DNA of 64,000 bases, from positions 1-64,000 of the forward strand of contig NZ_JAAVVB010000007.1 in NCBI RefSeq assembly GCF_018449775.1. The letters are read 5' to 3'. Each line of letters starts with the position of its first letter. The first letter of the stretch is position 1. Positions 17,569 through 26,801 of this stretch are shown here, piece after piece. The translations under genes were made by a program, and so were the position numbers. A model generated the notes under the pieces. It ran no database searches and was not told the origin of the DNA. It saw only the letters and a list, made by a program, of their open reading frames with translations. This DNA comes from Mucilaginibacter sp. dw_454. Lineage in GTDB: Bacteria; Bacteroidota; Bacteroidia; Sphingobacteriales; Sphingobacteriaceae.

Positions 17569-18468
17569 ATGAGTATAACGCCTCCCTGGTTAAAAAAGGG
17601 TGACAAGATCGCCATTACCTGCCCCGCTAAGAAATTGCCCAAACCCATGACGGATGCCATTGCGCTATTACAATCATGGGGATTGGAAGTTATTTTGGGC
17701 GATACAGTTGATGCCAGTTTTCATCAATTTGCCGGCGACGACAATTTACGTGCGGCAGATATGCAGCGTTTTATTGATGACGATAGCATTAAAGCTATTA
17801 TAGCAGCCCGGGGTGGTTACGGCACCATCCGGATGATTGACCAGGTAAAATTCGATCGTTTAAAAGAAAACCCCAAATGGATCATTGGTTTTAGTGATAT
17901 CACTTTATTACATGCCCATTTATATGCCAATTACGGCCTGCAAAGTATCCATGGGCAAATGCCGGTGAACATACCAGATGCGTCTGTAAAATCGCTCCAA
18001 ACGCTTAAAAGCGCTTTATTTGGCGAGGACGTAACTTACCATTATAAAAACCATACAGCATATCAAACTGGCGAAGCCGGCGGGATACTCATCGGCGGTA
18101 ACTTAAGTCTTTTAATAGCGTCTTTAGGGTCAGTATCCGATTTTAATTATAACGGCAAGATCCTGTTTATAGAAGACGTAGGCGAATATCTGTACGCGAT
18201 AGACCGCATGATCAGAACGCTTGACCGCGCCGGAAAACTAAAAAATCTGGCGGGATTGATTGTTGGAGGGTTTAGCGAGATTAAAGATAACGAAATCCCC
18301 TTTGGCCAAACTGTGGTGGAAATTGTGTTGGATGTAGTTAAAGATTACGGCTACCCCGTTTGTTTTGATTTCCCCGCAGGTCATGTGCCGGATAATAGGG
18401 CGCTGATTTTGGGCCGGAGAGTGAATTTGAACATAACTGCCGATATCGTAGCTATCAGCTACGCCTAG
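17569..18468 (+). CDS. LD-carboxypeptidase (peptidase family S66)
   Basis: A 299-residue cytoplasmic protein of the S66/LdcA family, which cleaves the L-Lys(or Dpm)-D-Ala bond of tetrapeptides in murein recycling. The nucleophile is Ser in GFSD (about residue 108), following the family's ARGGYGTIRM segment. The other triad residues are Glu in EDVGEYLYAIDRM and His in GHVPDNRALILG near the end. The length is normal. It stands alone, divergent from metG; the stop is followed by a strong terminator. Confidence 0.93.
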   Translation: MSITPPWLKKGDKIAITCPAKKLPKPMTDAIALLQSWGLEVILGDTVDASFHQFAGDDNLRAADMQRFIDDDSIKAIIAARGGYGTIRMIDQVKFDRLKENPKWIIGFSDITLLHAHLYANYGLQSIHGQMPVNIPDASVKSLQTLKSALFGEDVTYHYKNHTAYQTGEAGGILIGGNLSLLIASLGSVSDFNYNGKILFIEDVGEYLYAIDRMIRTLDRAGKLKNLAGLIVGGFSEIKDNEIPFGQTVVEIVLDVVKDYGYPVCFDFPAGHVPDNRALILGRRVNLNITADIVAISYA

Positions 18469-18490
18469 TTTTACTTTTTTGTTTAAACAA

Positions 18491-18524
18491 AAAAAGGGTG
18501 GAACAAATTGTTCCACCCTTTTTT
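18491..18524. terminator. Bidirectional terminator between LD-carboxypeptidase and the susCD operon
   Basis: AAAAAGGGTGGAACAA pairs with TTGTTCCACCCTTTTT around a very small loop, with runs of A and T on either side. Confidence 0.88.
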
Positions 18525-18543
18525 ATTTAAAATCTTATTCAGA

Positions 18544-19476
18544 TTACAAATTTGTTTTCAGAATAAGGATGAAGTTTCCGTATGAGCCAGCACTTACAGT
18601 GATGTTAAGATTAACACCAACGGTAAGGTCGCATGGTTTTACAACGTTTGCCGAACCCGGAACACTTGCAGCAAAATAATCAGGATATGGAGCACCTGTA
18701 TAGGTACCAAAATCTGTTTTATCTACGCTGGTGCTATTATCAGCAGGATTAATTGCTATAACAATATCCTTTGGATTTTTATCAGTTCCATAACGGAATG
18801 ACAGGTGGGTAGCGTCAATGATCTTCACCGGTATCACACTTCCCGGGGCGTAATCTTCCCAATCATCCTGAACCACAGTGAAATCCTGTGAAGTACCCAC
18901 AACGCCATAGGCAGCCATATCAAACTTACAAATAGCGGTATAGTTGATCTGCGGTGTAGCCGGTCCATAAGGACCGTCATTTATTGCACCGGTAACACCT
19001 TGTGAGGTAACACCCGGGCCATAGCTTGCAGCGCCGCTATAGGCAGAGAACGCCGGAACAACGGTGCCGCTTTTTGTCGTAATGGTAACACCAATATCGT
19101 AGCTGTCGCCCAATACCGTTTCGATACCAAACAAAGTTTTTAAGTCAGCGCCGGTTAAGGTTAACGTAGTTGGGAAACTGGTTATTCCTGCTTTAAAAAC
19201 TTTCTGATTAGTGCGATCATTGTTTTTAATGATTACAACATCCATGCTTTTAGGCGGGGTTTCGCTAGGGAAATAATCTCCTACAGTAAACTTAGCGTTG
19301 AATGCTTCCGGGTCCTGAACAGCAATAACCTGGTCTGTGGTAACATCCTTGGTTAACTGAGGCTCAGGCACCTGTTCGGTCAGGCCCTTTAATTTCGGAT
19401 TATCGCTTTTGCGGCAGGCTACCACTACACACAGCGCCGTCAAAATGATAAAAGTGTAACTAATTAATTTTTTCAT
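18544..19476 (-). CDS. Lipoprotein of unknown function, third gene of a susCD operon
   Basis: A 310-residue protein with a lipoprotein signal peptide (Cys in VVVACRKSDN at about residue 21). The rest is beta-rich, with Gly/Pro/Tyr-rich stretches and no catalytic motif I recognise. It follows susD by 33 bp and precedes a terminator, so it is the last gene of the operon. SusE/SusF-type surface lipoproteins often occupy this place and bind ligand, but there is no clear sequence match. A binding role is inferred from position. Confidence 0.6.
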   Translation of the reverse strand: MKKLISYTFIILTALCVVVACRKSDNPKLKGLTEQVPEPQLTKDVTTDQVIAVQDPEAFNAKFTVGDYFPSETPPKSMDVVIIKNNDRTNQKVFKAGITSFPTTLTLTGADLKTLFGIETVLGDSYDIGVTITTKSGTVVPAFSAYSGAASYGPGVTSQGVTGAINDGPYGPATPQINYTAICKFDMAAYGVVGTSQDFTVVQDDWEDYAPGSVIPVKIIDATHLSFRYGTDKNPKDIVIAINPADNSTSVDKTDFGTYTGAPYPDYFAASVPGSANVVKPCDLTVGVNLNITVSAGSYGNFILILKTNL

Positions 19477-19509
19477 AATATTTTCTTTTAAATCTTTATT
19501 TACTAACTA

Positions 19510-21294
19510 TTACTTCCAAAAAGGTAGATAAGTAGACGGATCGGATTTTTGCGCAGGCGCATTTGCGTTCCGTGTAATCTCGGCCGAAGCCCAAGGTAAA
19601 GTTTGCGGATAATTTTTACCTACTGTAACCGGAACGGCAACTTCAGGATTATTATTTTCTGGTTTTGAAACTGTATTACCATTGGCTGGCGGTTGTACTT
19701 TACCTCCCGGAGCCATAGTGGTATTTTTAGGATCAAATAATACCGGGTAACCTGTCCTGCGGTAATCTGTATAAGCATCAACTGCACTACCAAAGCTAGA
19801 GATCCATTTTTGGGTCATGATGATTTGCAATCGTTTGTCACCACCAACCACATCGTAACCAGGGGCAGAAGTTGGGCTAGCATACTCAGCCATAACGTTA
19901 TTAATATAAGTAGTTGACGCTGCCAAAGTTGACAAGGTAGGCACTGTCTGCGTTGGCTTAACATAAGTAGTTATTACATAATCCACCTGTTTGAAAGCTT
20001 CAGTAATAGCGGCTTTTAAAGTTGTTGTTGCGCTATTTGGTGCAGCTACTTCTTGCATTTCTGCTTCAAGGAATAACACGTCAGCATAAGTGATCATTCT
20101 GTATGGTGCAGCGCCTGTACCGCTTGTTGCAGTTACAGAACCACCTTTACCATCATCGTATCTACCACCTACAGGGTAGATACCCACTACGGTCATATCG
20201 TCTTGCTGAATTTGTGCAGCATTAGGACCCTGTGAACCAAAATATATCGACAAGAAACCATTCGCGTCTCTGTATTCAATAGGGTGGCCCGGTACTGTAG
20301 CAGCAGTTTCTTGCTTAAAGTAGTAATATGGTCTGCGCGGATCTGGGTTACCAAAGAAAATTGCAGGGTTAACACCCTTCAAGATCTCGTAAAACCAAGG
20401 GCTGATATAGTTACCTCTTTGTGAAGCAAAATAATCACCAAAACCAGGGTTACGATCGTCATATGCGCCGTTTGGACCAAAAGGAACCAGGAAGCTTTCT
20501 GCTGTAGCGCCAATTAGCTTACCGCCGGCAACTAAAGCATTCACTTGTGCAGTTACGTCTGTTTTTAAACGTTGTTGTACCAGTAGTTTTAATTTGATAG
20601 AGTTAGCTGCTAATTCCCATTTAGAGACACTACCAGGAGTAGAGATGTCGCCCCCACGTCTTGAGCCTGCATCAGCAACACCACCATATATAACATCATC
20701 TGCTCCGGGATCTAAAAGGTTAAGCGTAGGATTTGTAGATGAGTTAACCGCAGTATTAACGTCTGTAATACCTTTGTCTAACAACGTAGTTATGCTGGCG
20801 TAAATATCTGCGCCTTTATCAAACTTAGGCGAAAGATTGCCTAATTTATCTGCTTGGGTGTAAGGTACATCGCCATAAACATCTACTAATTGTGAGTATG
20901 CGTAAGCCTTTAATATCTCTGCTATACCTACGTAGTGCATATTATTGTCTTTGGTACCTTGCGTAATAATAGCATCAAGGTTAGGTATTGTACTTACGTA
21001 CAAACCAGACCAGTTAGTACCAATGTCAAAGTCATCGCCGGTTGCACCATATTGGTCAGGATCTTCGCGAACTACCAATCGGTGAGTATAAACTTCTAAT
21101 ACTTGCGAAATACCACCTGCGGAGGCTCCTGTAGTCAAGGCTATTCCAAGATTCTCTTCTGCCTTTGGTAACAGCTTGTTAATTGGAGCCGTTGTAGGCG
21201 AATATGGGTCTGTGTTAATGTCAAGCGCTTTCTTACATGATACCGAAGTAGCCATTAAGCCTGCCAACATTATATATTTAAATTTCTGTGTCAT
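19510..21294 (-). CDS. SusD-like (SusD_2 type) nutrient-binding lipoprotein
   Basis: A 594-residue protein. The lipoprotein leader ends at Cys in TSVSCKKALDINTDP. It shows the SusD-like_2 layout, including LPKAEENLG, an AYSQLVDVYGDVPYTQ segment and EAEMQEVA, and is longer than the first SusD here. It follows its susC by 14 bp. It captures ligand at the cell surface for the SusC channel. No degradative enzyme is encoded beside it. SusD_2-type pairs are often associated with non-glycan substrates, so a peptide substrate is possible but unproven. Confidence 0.92.
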   Translation of the reverse strand: MTQKFKYIMLAGLMATSVSCKKALDINTDPYSPTTAPINKLLPKAEENLGIALTTGASAGGISQVLEVYTHRLVVREDPDQYGATGDDFDIGTNWSGLYVSTIPNLDAIITQGTKDNNMHYVGIAEILKAYAYSQLVDVYGDVPYTQADKLGNLSPKFDKGADIYASITTLLDKGITDVNTAVNSSTNPTLNLLDPGADDVIYGGVADAGSRRGGDISTPGSVSKWELAANSIKLKLLVQQRLKTDVTAQVNALVAGGKLIGATAESFLVPFGPNGAYDDRNPGFGDYFASQRGNYISPWFYEILKGVNPAIFFGNPDPRRPYYYFKQETAATVPGHPIEYRDANGFLSIYFGSQGPNAAQIQQDDMTVVGIYPVGGRYDDGKGGSVTATSGTGAAPYRMITYADVLFLEAEMQEVAAPNSATTTLKAAITEAFKQVDYVITTYVKPTQTVPTLSTLAASTTYINNVMAEYASPTSAPGYDVVGGDKRLQIIMTQKWISSFGSAVDAYTDYRRTGYPVLFDPKNTTMAPGGKVQPPANGNTVSKPENNNPEVAVPVTVGKNYPQTLPWASAEITRNANAPAQKSDPSTYLPFWK

Positions 21295-21308
21295 GATTAA
21301 TTTTTTTA

Positions 21309-24300
21309 TTAGAATGTAACCAAAAGATTAATACCGTAACGTTTGGTAGTTGGCGCAGCAGACAAGTCAATACCTTGTGTAGTACCGGCACCTATACTGT
21401 TAACCTCTGGGTCAAAATTTGAGTATTTAGGCATGCCCGGAGCGTAGAACCATAAGTTTCTGCCGGTTACACTAAGAGACAATGAACCAATAGGTAATTT
21501 TTGAATCCATTTTTTAGGCAGGTTATAACCTAAAGTAACTTCTCTTAAACGATAAACAGTAGCGTCATATACACTCCATTCAGAAGCTGCATTGATAGCA
21601 AAGGTTTCTGAGTTACCACCTGATGCAAAGTATAAATCGTTGGTAGTTACACGGGTAGTGTTTGGTACTTCTGCACCGTTAATTAAAATTGGCTGGCCAG
21701 TGTTTGGATCTCCATAAACACCAGGGATGATCCAGGTGTGCTGACGGTCCTGGGTATCTTTAGTTACACCACGACCCAACAATGAGTTGACGGTTTCTGA
21801 ATAAAGATCGCCGCCGAAGGTTGCGTCAATTTGAGCCTCTAATGTAAAGCCTTTATATTTGAATACGTTGGTAATAGCACCTTTACCTTTAGGGTTAGGG
21901 TTACCAATCATCTGTTGTGTTGGAGCCTCTATCAGGTTACCATTGGTTGGGTTAATAACCAGGTTACCTTTAGAATCTCTGTAGTTAACAGTGCCATATA
22001 AAAAACCGTATGGTTTGCCTGCTTCACCGTAGGTGCCAATAGTAGTTAATACACCGGTACCTAAACCTAACAATTTAACCGCATCGGTGATTGCCACAAC
22101 AGTATTTTGATTGTGTGAGAAGTTACCTGAGATAGCCCAGCTAAAATCTTTGGTTTTAATTGGCTTAAATGTTGCCTCAACCTCAAAACCTTTATTGCTT
22201 ACTACACCTGCGTTTGTAACAAATGATCCAAAACCAGAAGCTGGAGCTGCAGGTACGGGAACAATCAGGTTAGTTGATTTTTTATCATAAATGGCAAGAT
22301 CTAAATTAACACGGTCATTAAAGAAACTTAACTCTGTACCAACTTCAAACTCACGCGTAAACTCTGGCTGCAAGTTTAGGTTGGCATTTTGCGATGGAGT
22401 GCTTGCTGTTGGCTGACCCAAAAACGGATTGCCTAAACCAAAATAGTTACTGGTTTGATAAGGGCCGGTATCATTACCTACCCTTGCGTAACTGCCTCTT
22501 AATTTACCATAGTCAAACCAATCGTTTTTCAGATTGAATGCATCAGAGAATATAAATGAAAGCGATGCTGATGGATAGAAATAACTGCGGTTTTCAACCG
22601 GCAGTGTAGACGACCAGTCATTACGGCCGGTAGCGGTTAAGAATAAGTAGTCTTTATAACCAACGGTTAAATCACCTAACACACCCATAATTCTTTTTCT
22701 GTCGTAACCGTCAGCAAGAAATTGCTGTTGAACAGTATTGGTTAAGGTGTGTAAACCTTTGATGTTATAAATGTTACCATTTTCAACATTTTCGGTTTCT
22801 GTACGTTGGTTAAAGTTGAAACCTACGAAACCGTCAAAAGTAAAGTCAGCCGCTTTTTGTTGCTTCAAGCTGAACAAAGTAGTTGACTCGATTTCCGAAT
22901 GGCGGTAAGCATCAAGTTTTAAACTTCCCAGGCCTTGAGCAGCTCTTGAACCAACTTCAATTACTTCTCTTCTGGCTAATTGGTCAATGTTAGTACCAAT
23001 CTGGAATGATAAGTTGAACAATTTGGTTATATCATGATCCAATTTAATGTTGGCAATGAAACGCTCTTCGGCAGAATTGATGGTGTTATATTTTTCTGAC
23101 CATCTTGGGTTATCAAACTGGCCACCACCGTTTGGTGTTAAGCTGTTACCAGCTGCGTCCTCAAATGGCAAACCTGCGATATCCCAGTTACGGGCAAGGT
23201 ACAATGTACGTGCAAACTCTGAAGGGACGCCGTCTACCTGGTTTTCACCAAAGTAACCACCTGATTGAGTTGAACGGGTATAGCTTAAGTTTGAATGGAT
23301 ATTTAAGCCATTATCTAATTTAGCAGCGCCACCCAAGCCAATGCTTGAACGGTCAAAGCTTGAATTAGGAATATAGCCGTTGTTGTTTAACTGAGAAGCG
23401 GTTGCGTTTATTGACGCTTTTTCGTCGCCTGCAGAAATGTTAACCGAGTTTTCATAAACGTTACCTGTTCTGAACAAGTCTTTAACGTTGTTTGGAACGG
23501 CTTTGTAAGGAATAGTTGCGGCATTATTAAAATACGGCAAATAATCAGCCCAGGTAGGGATAGTGGCAATGTCGCCAAATTTAGGACCCCAAGAACCGTT
23601 TGAGTTTGAGTAACCAAACTGAGAACCGGCACCGTAAAGGTTTTGGTAATCTGGCAGGTTACTAACTGTCTCTGCAGAGTAAGAGGTTTTATAAGTTACC
23701 TCAAAGCCTTTGTGGCTACGTGAAGAGCTACCAGATTTTGTAGTAATAATAACCACACCGTTTGATGCACGAGAACCGTATAACGCAGCAGCACTGGCGC
23801 CTTTTTCAACGTTTATTGTTGCAATGTCGTTAGGGTCGATATTTGAGATACCGCTTGAGTAAGCGCCACCGCCACTAACCATGCTGGTTGTAGTAACCAC
23901 ATCATTTGAGTATGGCACACCGTCCACAACAATCAAAGGCTCATTTGAACCAACGAATGAAGTATTACCACGGATCTGAATACGTGTTGCAGCGCCCGGC
24001 GTACCGTTTGATGTGCGGATATCCACACCGGCAACTTTACCTTCCAACGCTTTCAACACATCAGGCTCAGATTTTTGAGTGATTTGCTCGTTAGTTACTT
24101 TGGATATGTTGTAAGCAAGTGATTTTGCCTGTCTTACAACACCAAATGTAGTTACAACCACCTCATTTAATTGCTTTGTGTCTTCTGATAAAGAAACGTT
24201 AATAACGCTTCTTTCACCCACAGGCACTTCCTGTGTTAAATAAGAAATAAATGAGAACACAAGTGTTGAGCCAGCCGGGACAGGAATGGAATACTTACCA

Positions 24301-24473
24301 TTCACGTCCGTAGGCACACCGCCTGCATGTCCTTTGATTTTTACTGTTACTCCCGGAATGGGTAGGCCATCGTCTTTGGCTGTAACCGTACCAGTAACCG
24401 TACGGTTTTGTGCAAATACCTGTGTTACGCATAACACCAAGAAACACAAACTTACTAGTAGAAGTTTTTTCAT
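21309..24473 (-). CDS. SusC/RagA-family TonB-linked outer-membrane transporter
   Basis: A 1054-residue protein with a signal peptide ending near VFAQ (residue 22), a carboxypeptidase-D-like domain (about 25-100) and a plug with IVVDGVPYSNDV and INVEKGASAAALYGSRASNGVV. The beta-barrel ends GINLLVTF. No STN domain is present. It heads a three-gene operon with susD and a lipoprotein. A good promoter lies 40-71 bp upstream. The sequence differs widely from the first SusC, so the two pairs are not recent duplicates. Confidence 0.95.
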   Translation of the reverse strand: MKKLLLVSLCFLVLCVTQVFAQNRTVTGTVTAKDDGLPIPGVTVKIKGHAGGVPTDVNGKYSIPVPAGSTLVFSFISYLTQEVPVGERSVINVSLSEDTKQLNEVVVTTFGVVRQAKSLAYNISKVTNEQITQKSEPDVLKALEGKVAGVDIRTSNGTPGAATRIQIRGNTSFVGSNEPLIVVDGVPYSNDVVTTTSMVSGGGAYSSGISNIDPNDIATINVEKGASAAALYGSRASNGVVIITTKSGSSSRSHKGFEVTYKTSYSAETVSNLPDYQNLYGAGSQFGYSNSNGSWGPKFGDIATIPTWADYLPYFNNAATIPYKAVPNNVKDLFRTGNVYENSVNISAGDEKASINATASQLNNNGYIPNSSFDRSSIGLGGAAKLDNGLNIHSNLSYTRSTQSGGYFGENQVDGVPSEFARTLYLARNWDIAGLPFEDAAGNSLTPNGGGQFDNPRWSEKYNTINSAEERFIANIKLDHDITKLFNLSFQIGTNIDQLARREVIEVGSRAAQGLGSLKLDAYRHSEIESTTLFSLKQQKAADFTFDGFVGFNFNQRTETENVENGNIYNIKGLHTLTNTVQQQFLADGYDRKRIMGVLGDLTVGYKDYLFLTATGRNDWSSTLPVENRSYFYPSASLSFIFSDAFNLKNDWFDYGKLRGSYARVGNDTGPYQTSNYFGLGNPFLGQPTASTPSQNANLNLQPEFTREFEVGTELSFFNDRVNLDLAIYDKKSTNLIVPVPAAPASGFGSFVTNAGVVSNKGFEVEATFKPIKTKDFSWAISGNFSHNQNTVVAITDAVKLLGLGTGVLTTIGTYGEAGKPYGFLYGTVNYRDSKGNLVINPTNGNLIEAPTQQMIGNPNPKGKGAITNVFKYKGFTLEAQIDATFGGDLYSETVNSLLGRGVTKDTQDRQHTWIIPGVYGDPNTGQPILINGAEVPNTTRVTTNDLYFASGGNSETFAINAASEWSVYDATVYRLREVTLGYNLPKKWIQKLPIGSLSLSVTGRNLWFYAPGMPKYSNFDPEVNSIGAGTTQGIDLSAAPTTKRYGINLLVTF

Positions 24474-24512
24474 GTTTGTTAATAATAAGATCAGTTAATA
24501 GTTAATTAATTA

Positions 24513-24544
24513 TAAAAGTAGTGTAACGCCATTAAAATCGCAAA
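24513..24544 (-). promoter_or_regulatory. Promoter of the second susC operon
   Basis: On the minus strand TTTG (24541-24544) is separated by exactly 20 bp from TACTTTTA (24513-24520), which matches TAnnTTTG at 7 of 8 positions. The predicted leader is about 35 nt. Confidence 0.55.
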
Positions 24545-24623
24545 TTATTTCATTAAAAAACCAAACTTTTTTTTTAGAAAAATGTAGCCTGAACATTTTT
24601 TTTTACTTTTTTAGTACTATGTA

Positions 24624-24655
24624 TTGCATAATACAATCTTTTACATATATCTTTG
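24624..24655 (+). promoter_or_regulatory. padR promoter, abutting the start codon
   Basis: TTG (24624-24626) is followed by 21 bp and TATCTTTG (24648-24655), an exact match to TAnnTTTG. The ATG of padR is at 24660, so transcription should begin within a few bases of the start codon. Confidence 0.65.
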
Positions 24656-24659
24656 TCAT

Positions 24660-24992
24660 ATGATAGCAGAAAACACACAAACACAAATGCGTAAGGGTAT
24701 ATTGGAGTACTGTATACTCTCTATCATCTCTCGCGATGAAACCTACGCCTCTGATATAATTGCCGAGCTTAAGAAGGCCCAACTACTTGTGGTTGAGGGC
24801 ACTTTGTATCCTTTATTAACCCGTTTAAAAAACAACGGATTGCTTACTTATAATTGGGTTGAGTCAACCTCAGGGCCGCCACGCAAGTACTACGCCCTGT
24901 CTGACGAAGGCTTTAAAGTGCTTGAACAATTGGATAAAACATGGCATGAATTGGCTTTTGCCGTACAAACCGCCACTACAAAAAAGAAATAA
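24660..24992 (+). CDS. PadR-family transcriptional regulator
   Basis: A 110-residue winged-helix protein of the short PadR type (MRKGILEYCILSII at residues 10-23, VVEGTLYPLLTRLKNNGLL in the recognition region and wing, STSGPPRKYYALSDEG). The start is ATG 24660. An in-frame TTG at 24624 is part of the promoter and is not used. The PspC-domain gene begins 28 bp downstream, a frequent pairing in Bacteroidetes. The regulator probably represses its own operon and responds to envelope stress or small hydrophobic compounds (family knowledge and inference). Confidence 0.9.
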   Translation: MIAENTQTQMRKGILEYCILSIISRDETYASDIIAELKKAQLLVVEGTLYPLLTRLKNNGLLTYNWVESTSGPPRKYYALSDEGFKVLEQLDKTWHELAFAVQTATTKKK

Positions 24993-25020
24993 ACCAATCC
25001 CTCTAAAAAATCACATCATG

Positions 25021-26685
25021 AACAAAACAATCATTATAAACATAAATGGCACAGTCTTTCATATCGAAGAGGATGCCTACGAGATACTTAAAAGCTATAT
25101 GACGGATGTAAAACGTCATTTTATGAACTCGGCCGACAGTCACGAGATTACCACCGATATCGAAAATCGAATTGCCGAAATGTTCTCTGAAATCTTAGCT
25201 GCCGAAGAAAAGCAGGTAATTGTTGAGCAGGATGTAAAAACTGTTGTAGAACAAATGGGCACCGTACAGGATTTTGAAAACGCCGAAAACGATGCGGAAG
25301 GCGCGCAAAGTAACTATACCTATAATAATAGCGGCACCCGCACTTTGTTTCGCGACCCTGACGATCATTTACTGGGTGGGGTTTGCGCGGGCCTGGCCAA
25401 TTACTTTGGCACACAAACCATCTGGCTGCGTCTGGCATTTGCGTTTAGTGTTTTGTTTTTCGGGACTGGCCTGTTTCTATATATTATATTATGGATAGTT
25501 ATACCTAAGGCAGTTACCCGTGCCGACCGTATGGCCATGAAGGGCGAAAAACTAAACCTGCAAGGGTTTAAAAATAACCTAGAAGAAGAATTAAGCGCCG
25601 TGCGCGATCATTTGACCAACCTGCACGCCGAGGCGCGGCCGATGATCTACAAATTCAGGGACTTTGTGACCGAGTTTGTTTACCTGCTTGGTAAGTTAAT
25701 TAAAGGAGCCGGACATATCCTCATCAAACTAATAGGCATTGTTATATTAATTGCCTGCCTTGCCGGTACTATTGCATTGGTAGCCATGTTGGTAACGCTT
25801 GCTATCTGGACAGATCCGCACTCGCATTTGTTTCCGTACAGCGTCATGACCTACCAATATGCTAACCGTTTATACTACGCAGGCTTCTTTGCGGCCTTTA
25901 TCCCGGTGCTATTTATTTTCCTGTTGACGTTGAAAGCGGTATTCAATACCCGAGGTATTGACAAGAGCGTAGGCTCAGTATTATTTGTGGCCTGGTTGTT
26001 TGCAGTAGGCGTAGTGGTATTCTATGGAACGCGCATTGCCGCCGGTTTCCGCTCTTCTGCCAGCTTTAACCAAACCGTTAGTTTGGCTACCCCATCTAAA
26101 AACATTTACTACCTAAAAATCAACGATGTAAAATATTTCACACACGATGACAGTACGCGTCTAAACATGAAGTCGACCTTTAAAGGGGTAGTAATTACTA
26201 ACGAAAATACTTATGACGACTTCAGGGAGAACAACATGTCGCTCCACATTGAGAAAAGCGATGTAGCGCAACCAATATTGGTTGAGACTTTCCGCGCCAG
26301 GGGCAATGAATATGAAGATGCACTACTTAATGCACGAAACACCAAATACATTTTTACACAAACAGATACACTGCTAACATTTGATCGCTACTTACAACGA
26401 TTAGAAGGCACACCATGGCGCGACCAGGAAATTGAATTAACATTAAAAGTACCGGTGAATGCCGTAGTAATGATTGACAGTAAAATGGGCGACTTTCTAC
26501 GCGACGGCATAGATATCAATCAATGCCGCGATAAAAATAAAACACCCGATGCGCCAAATGCACCGTTTATTATGATGAACGAAGGGCTGACATGCAAGGT
26601 AGATACTTTGGTAGCGCCAGTGGCCAAAGTCGTGACTACTACAACGGTTACAGTAGATACTATAAAAGCTCCAAAGAAAAAATAG
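25021..26685 (+). CDS. PspC-domain membrane protein
   Basis: A 554-residue protein. Residues 1-90 form a helical cytoplasmic domain rich in acidic residues. A PspC domain follows at about 107-163 (RDPDDHLLGGVCAGLANYFG, then a membrane helix). Three more membrane segments lie near 230-270, 285-310 and 320-340, and an extracytoplasmic beta-rich C-terminal half of about 200 residues completes it. PspC proteins monitor envelope stress in the phage-shock response. The start is ATG 25021; the reading frame is open further upstream but overlaps padR. It is co-transcribed with padR. Confidence 0.85.
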   Translation, partial: NKTIIININGTVFHIEEDAYEILKSYMTDVKRHFMNSADSHEITTDIENRIAEMFSEILAAEEKQVIVEQDVKTVVEQMGTVQDFENAENDAEGAQSNYTYNNSGTRTLFRDPDDHLLGGVCAGLANYFGTQTIWLRLAFAFSVLFFGTGLFLYIILWIVIPKAVTRADRMAMKGEKLNLQGFKNNLEEELSAVRDHLTNLHAEARPMIYKFRDFVTEFVYLLGKLIKGAGHILIKLIGIVILIACLAGTIALVAMLVTLAIWTDPHSHLFPYSVMTYQYANRLYYAGFFAAFIPVLFIFLLTLKAVFNTRGIDKSVGSVLFVAWLFAVGVVVFYGTRIAAGFRSSASFNQTVSLATPSKNIYYLKINDVKYFTHDDSTRLNMKSTFKGVVITNENTYDDFRENNMSLHIEKSDVAQPILVETFRARGNEYEDALLNARNTKYIFTQTDTLLTFDRYLQRLEGTPWRDQEIELTLKVPVNAVVMIDSKMGDFLRDGIDINQCRDKNKTPDAPNAPFIMMNEGLTCKVDTLVAPVAKVVTTTTVTVDTIKAPKKK

Positions 26686-26708
26686 TAAAGGCGTTTGCTA
26701 TTATAGGA

Positions 26709-26758
26709 AGGTGTATAAGTCTGCCGCTTTGCGGCGGGCTTATACCTGCCTTTTATTT
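26709..26758 (+). terminator. Terminator after padR-pspC
   Basis: GGTGTATAAGTCTGCCGC pairs with GCGGCGGGCTTATAC (with G-U pairs and mismatches) around a TTT loop. CTGCCTTTTATTT follows. Confidence 0.75.
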
Positions 26759-26801
26759 AGATAATCTTCAAATAAAAGATTTAACTCAATCACCTAAGAT
26801 C

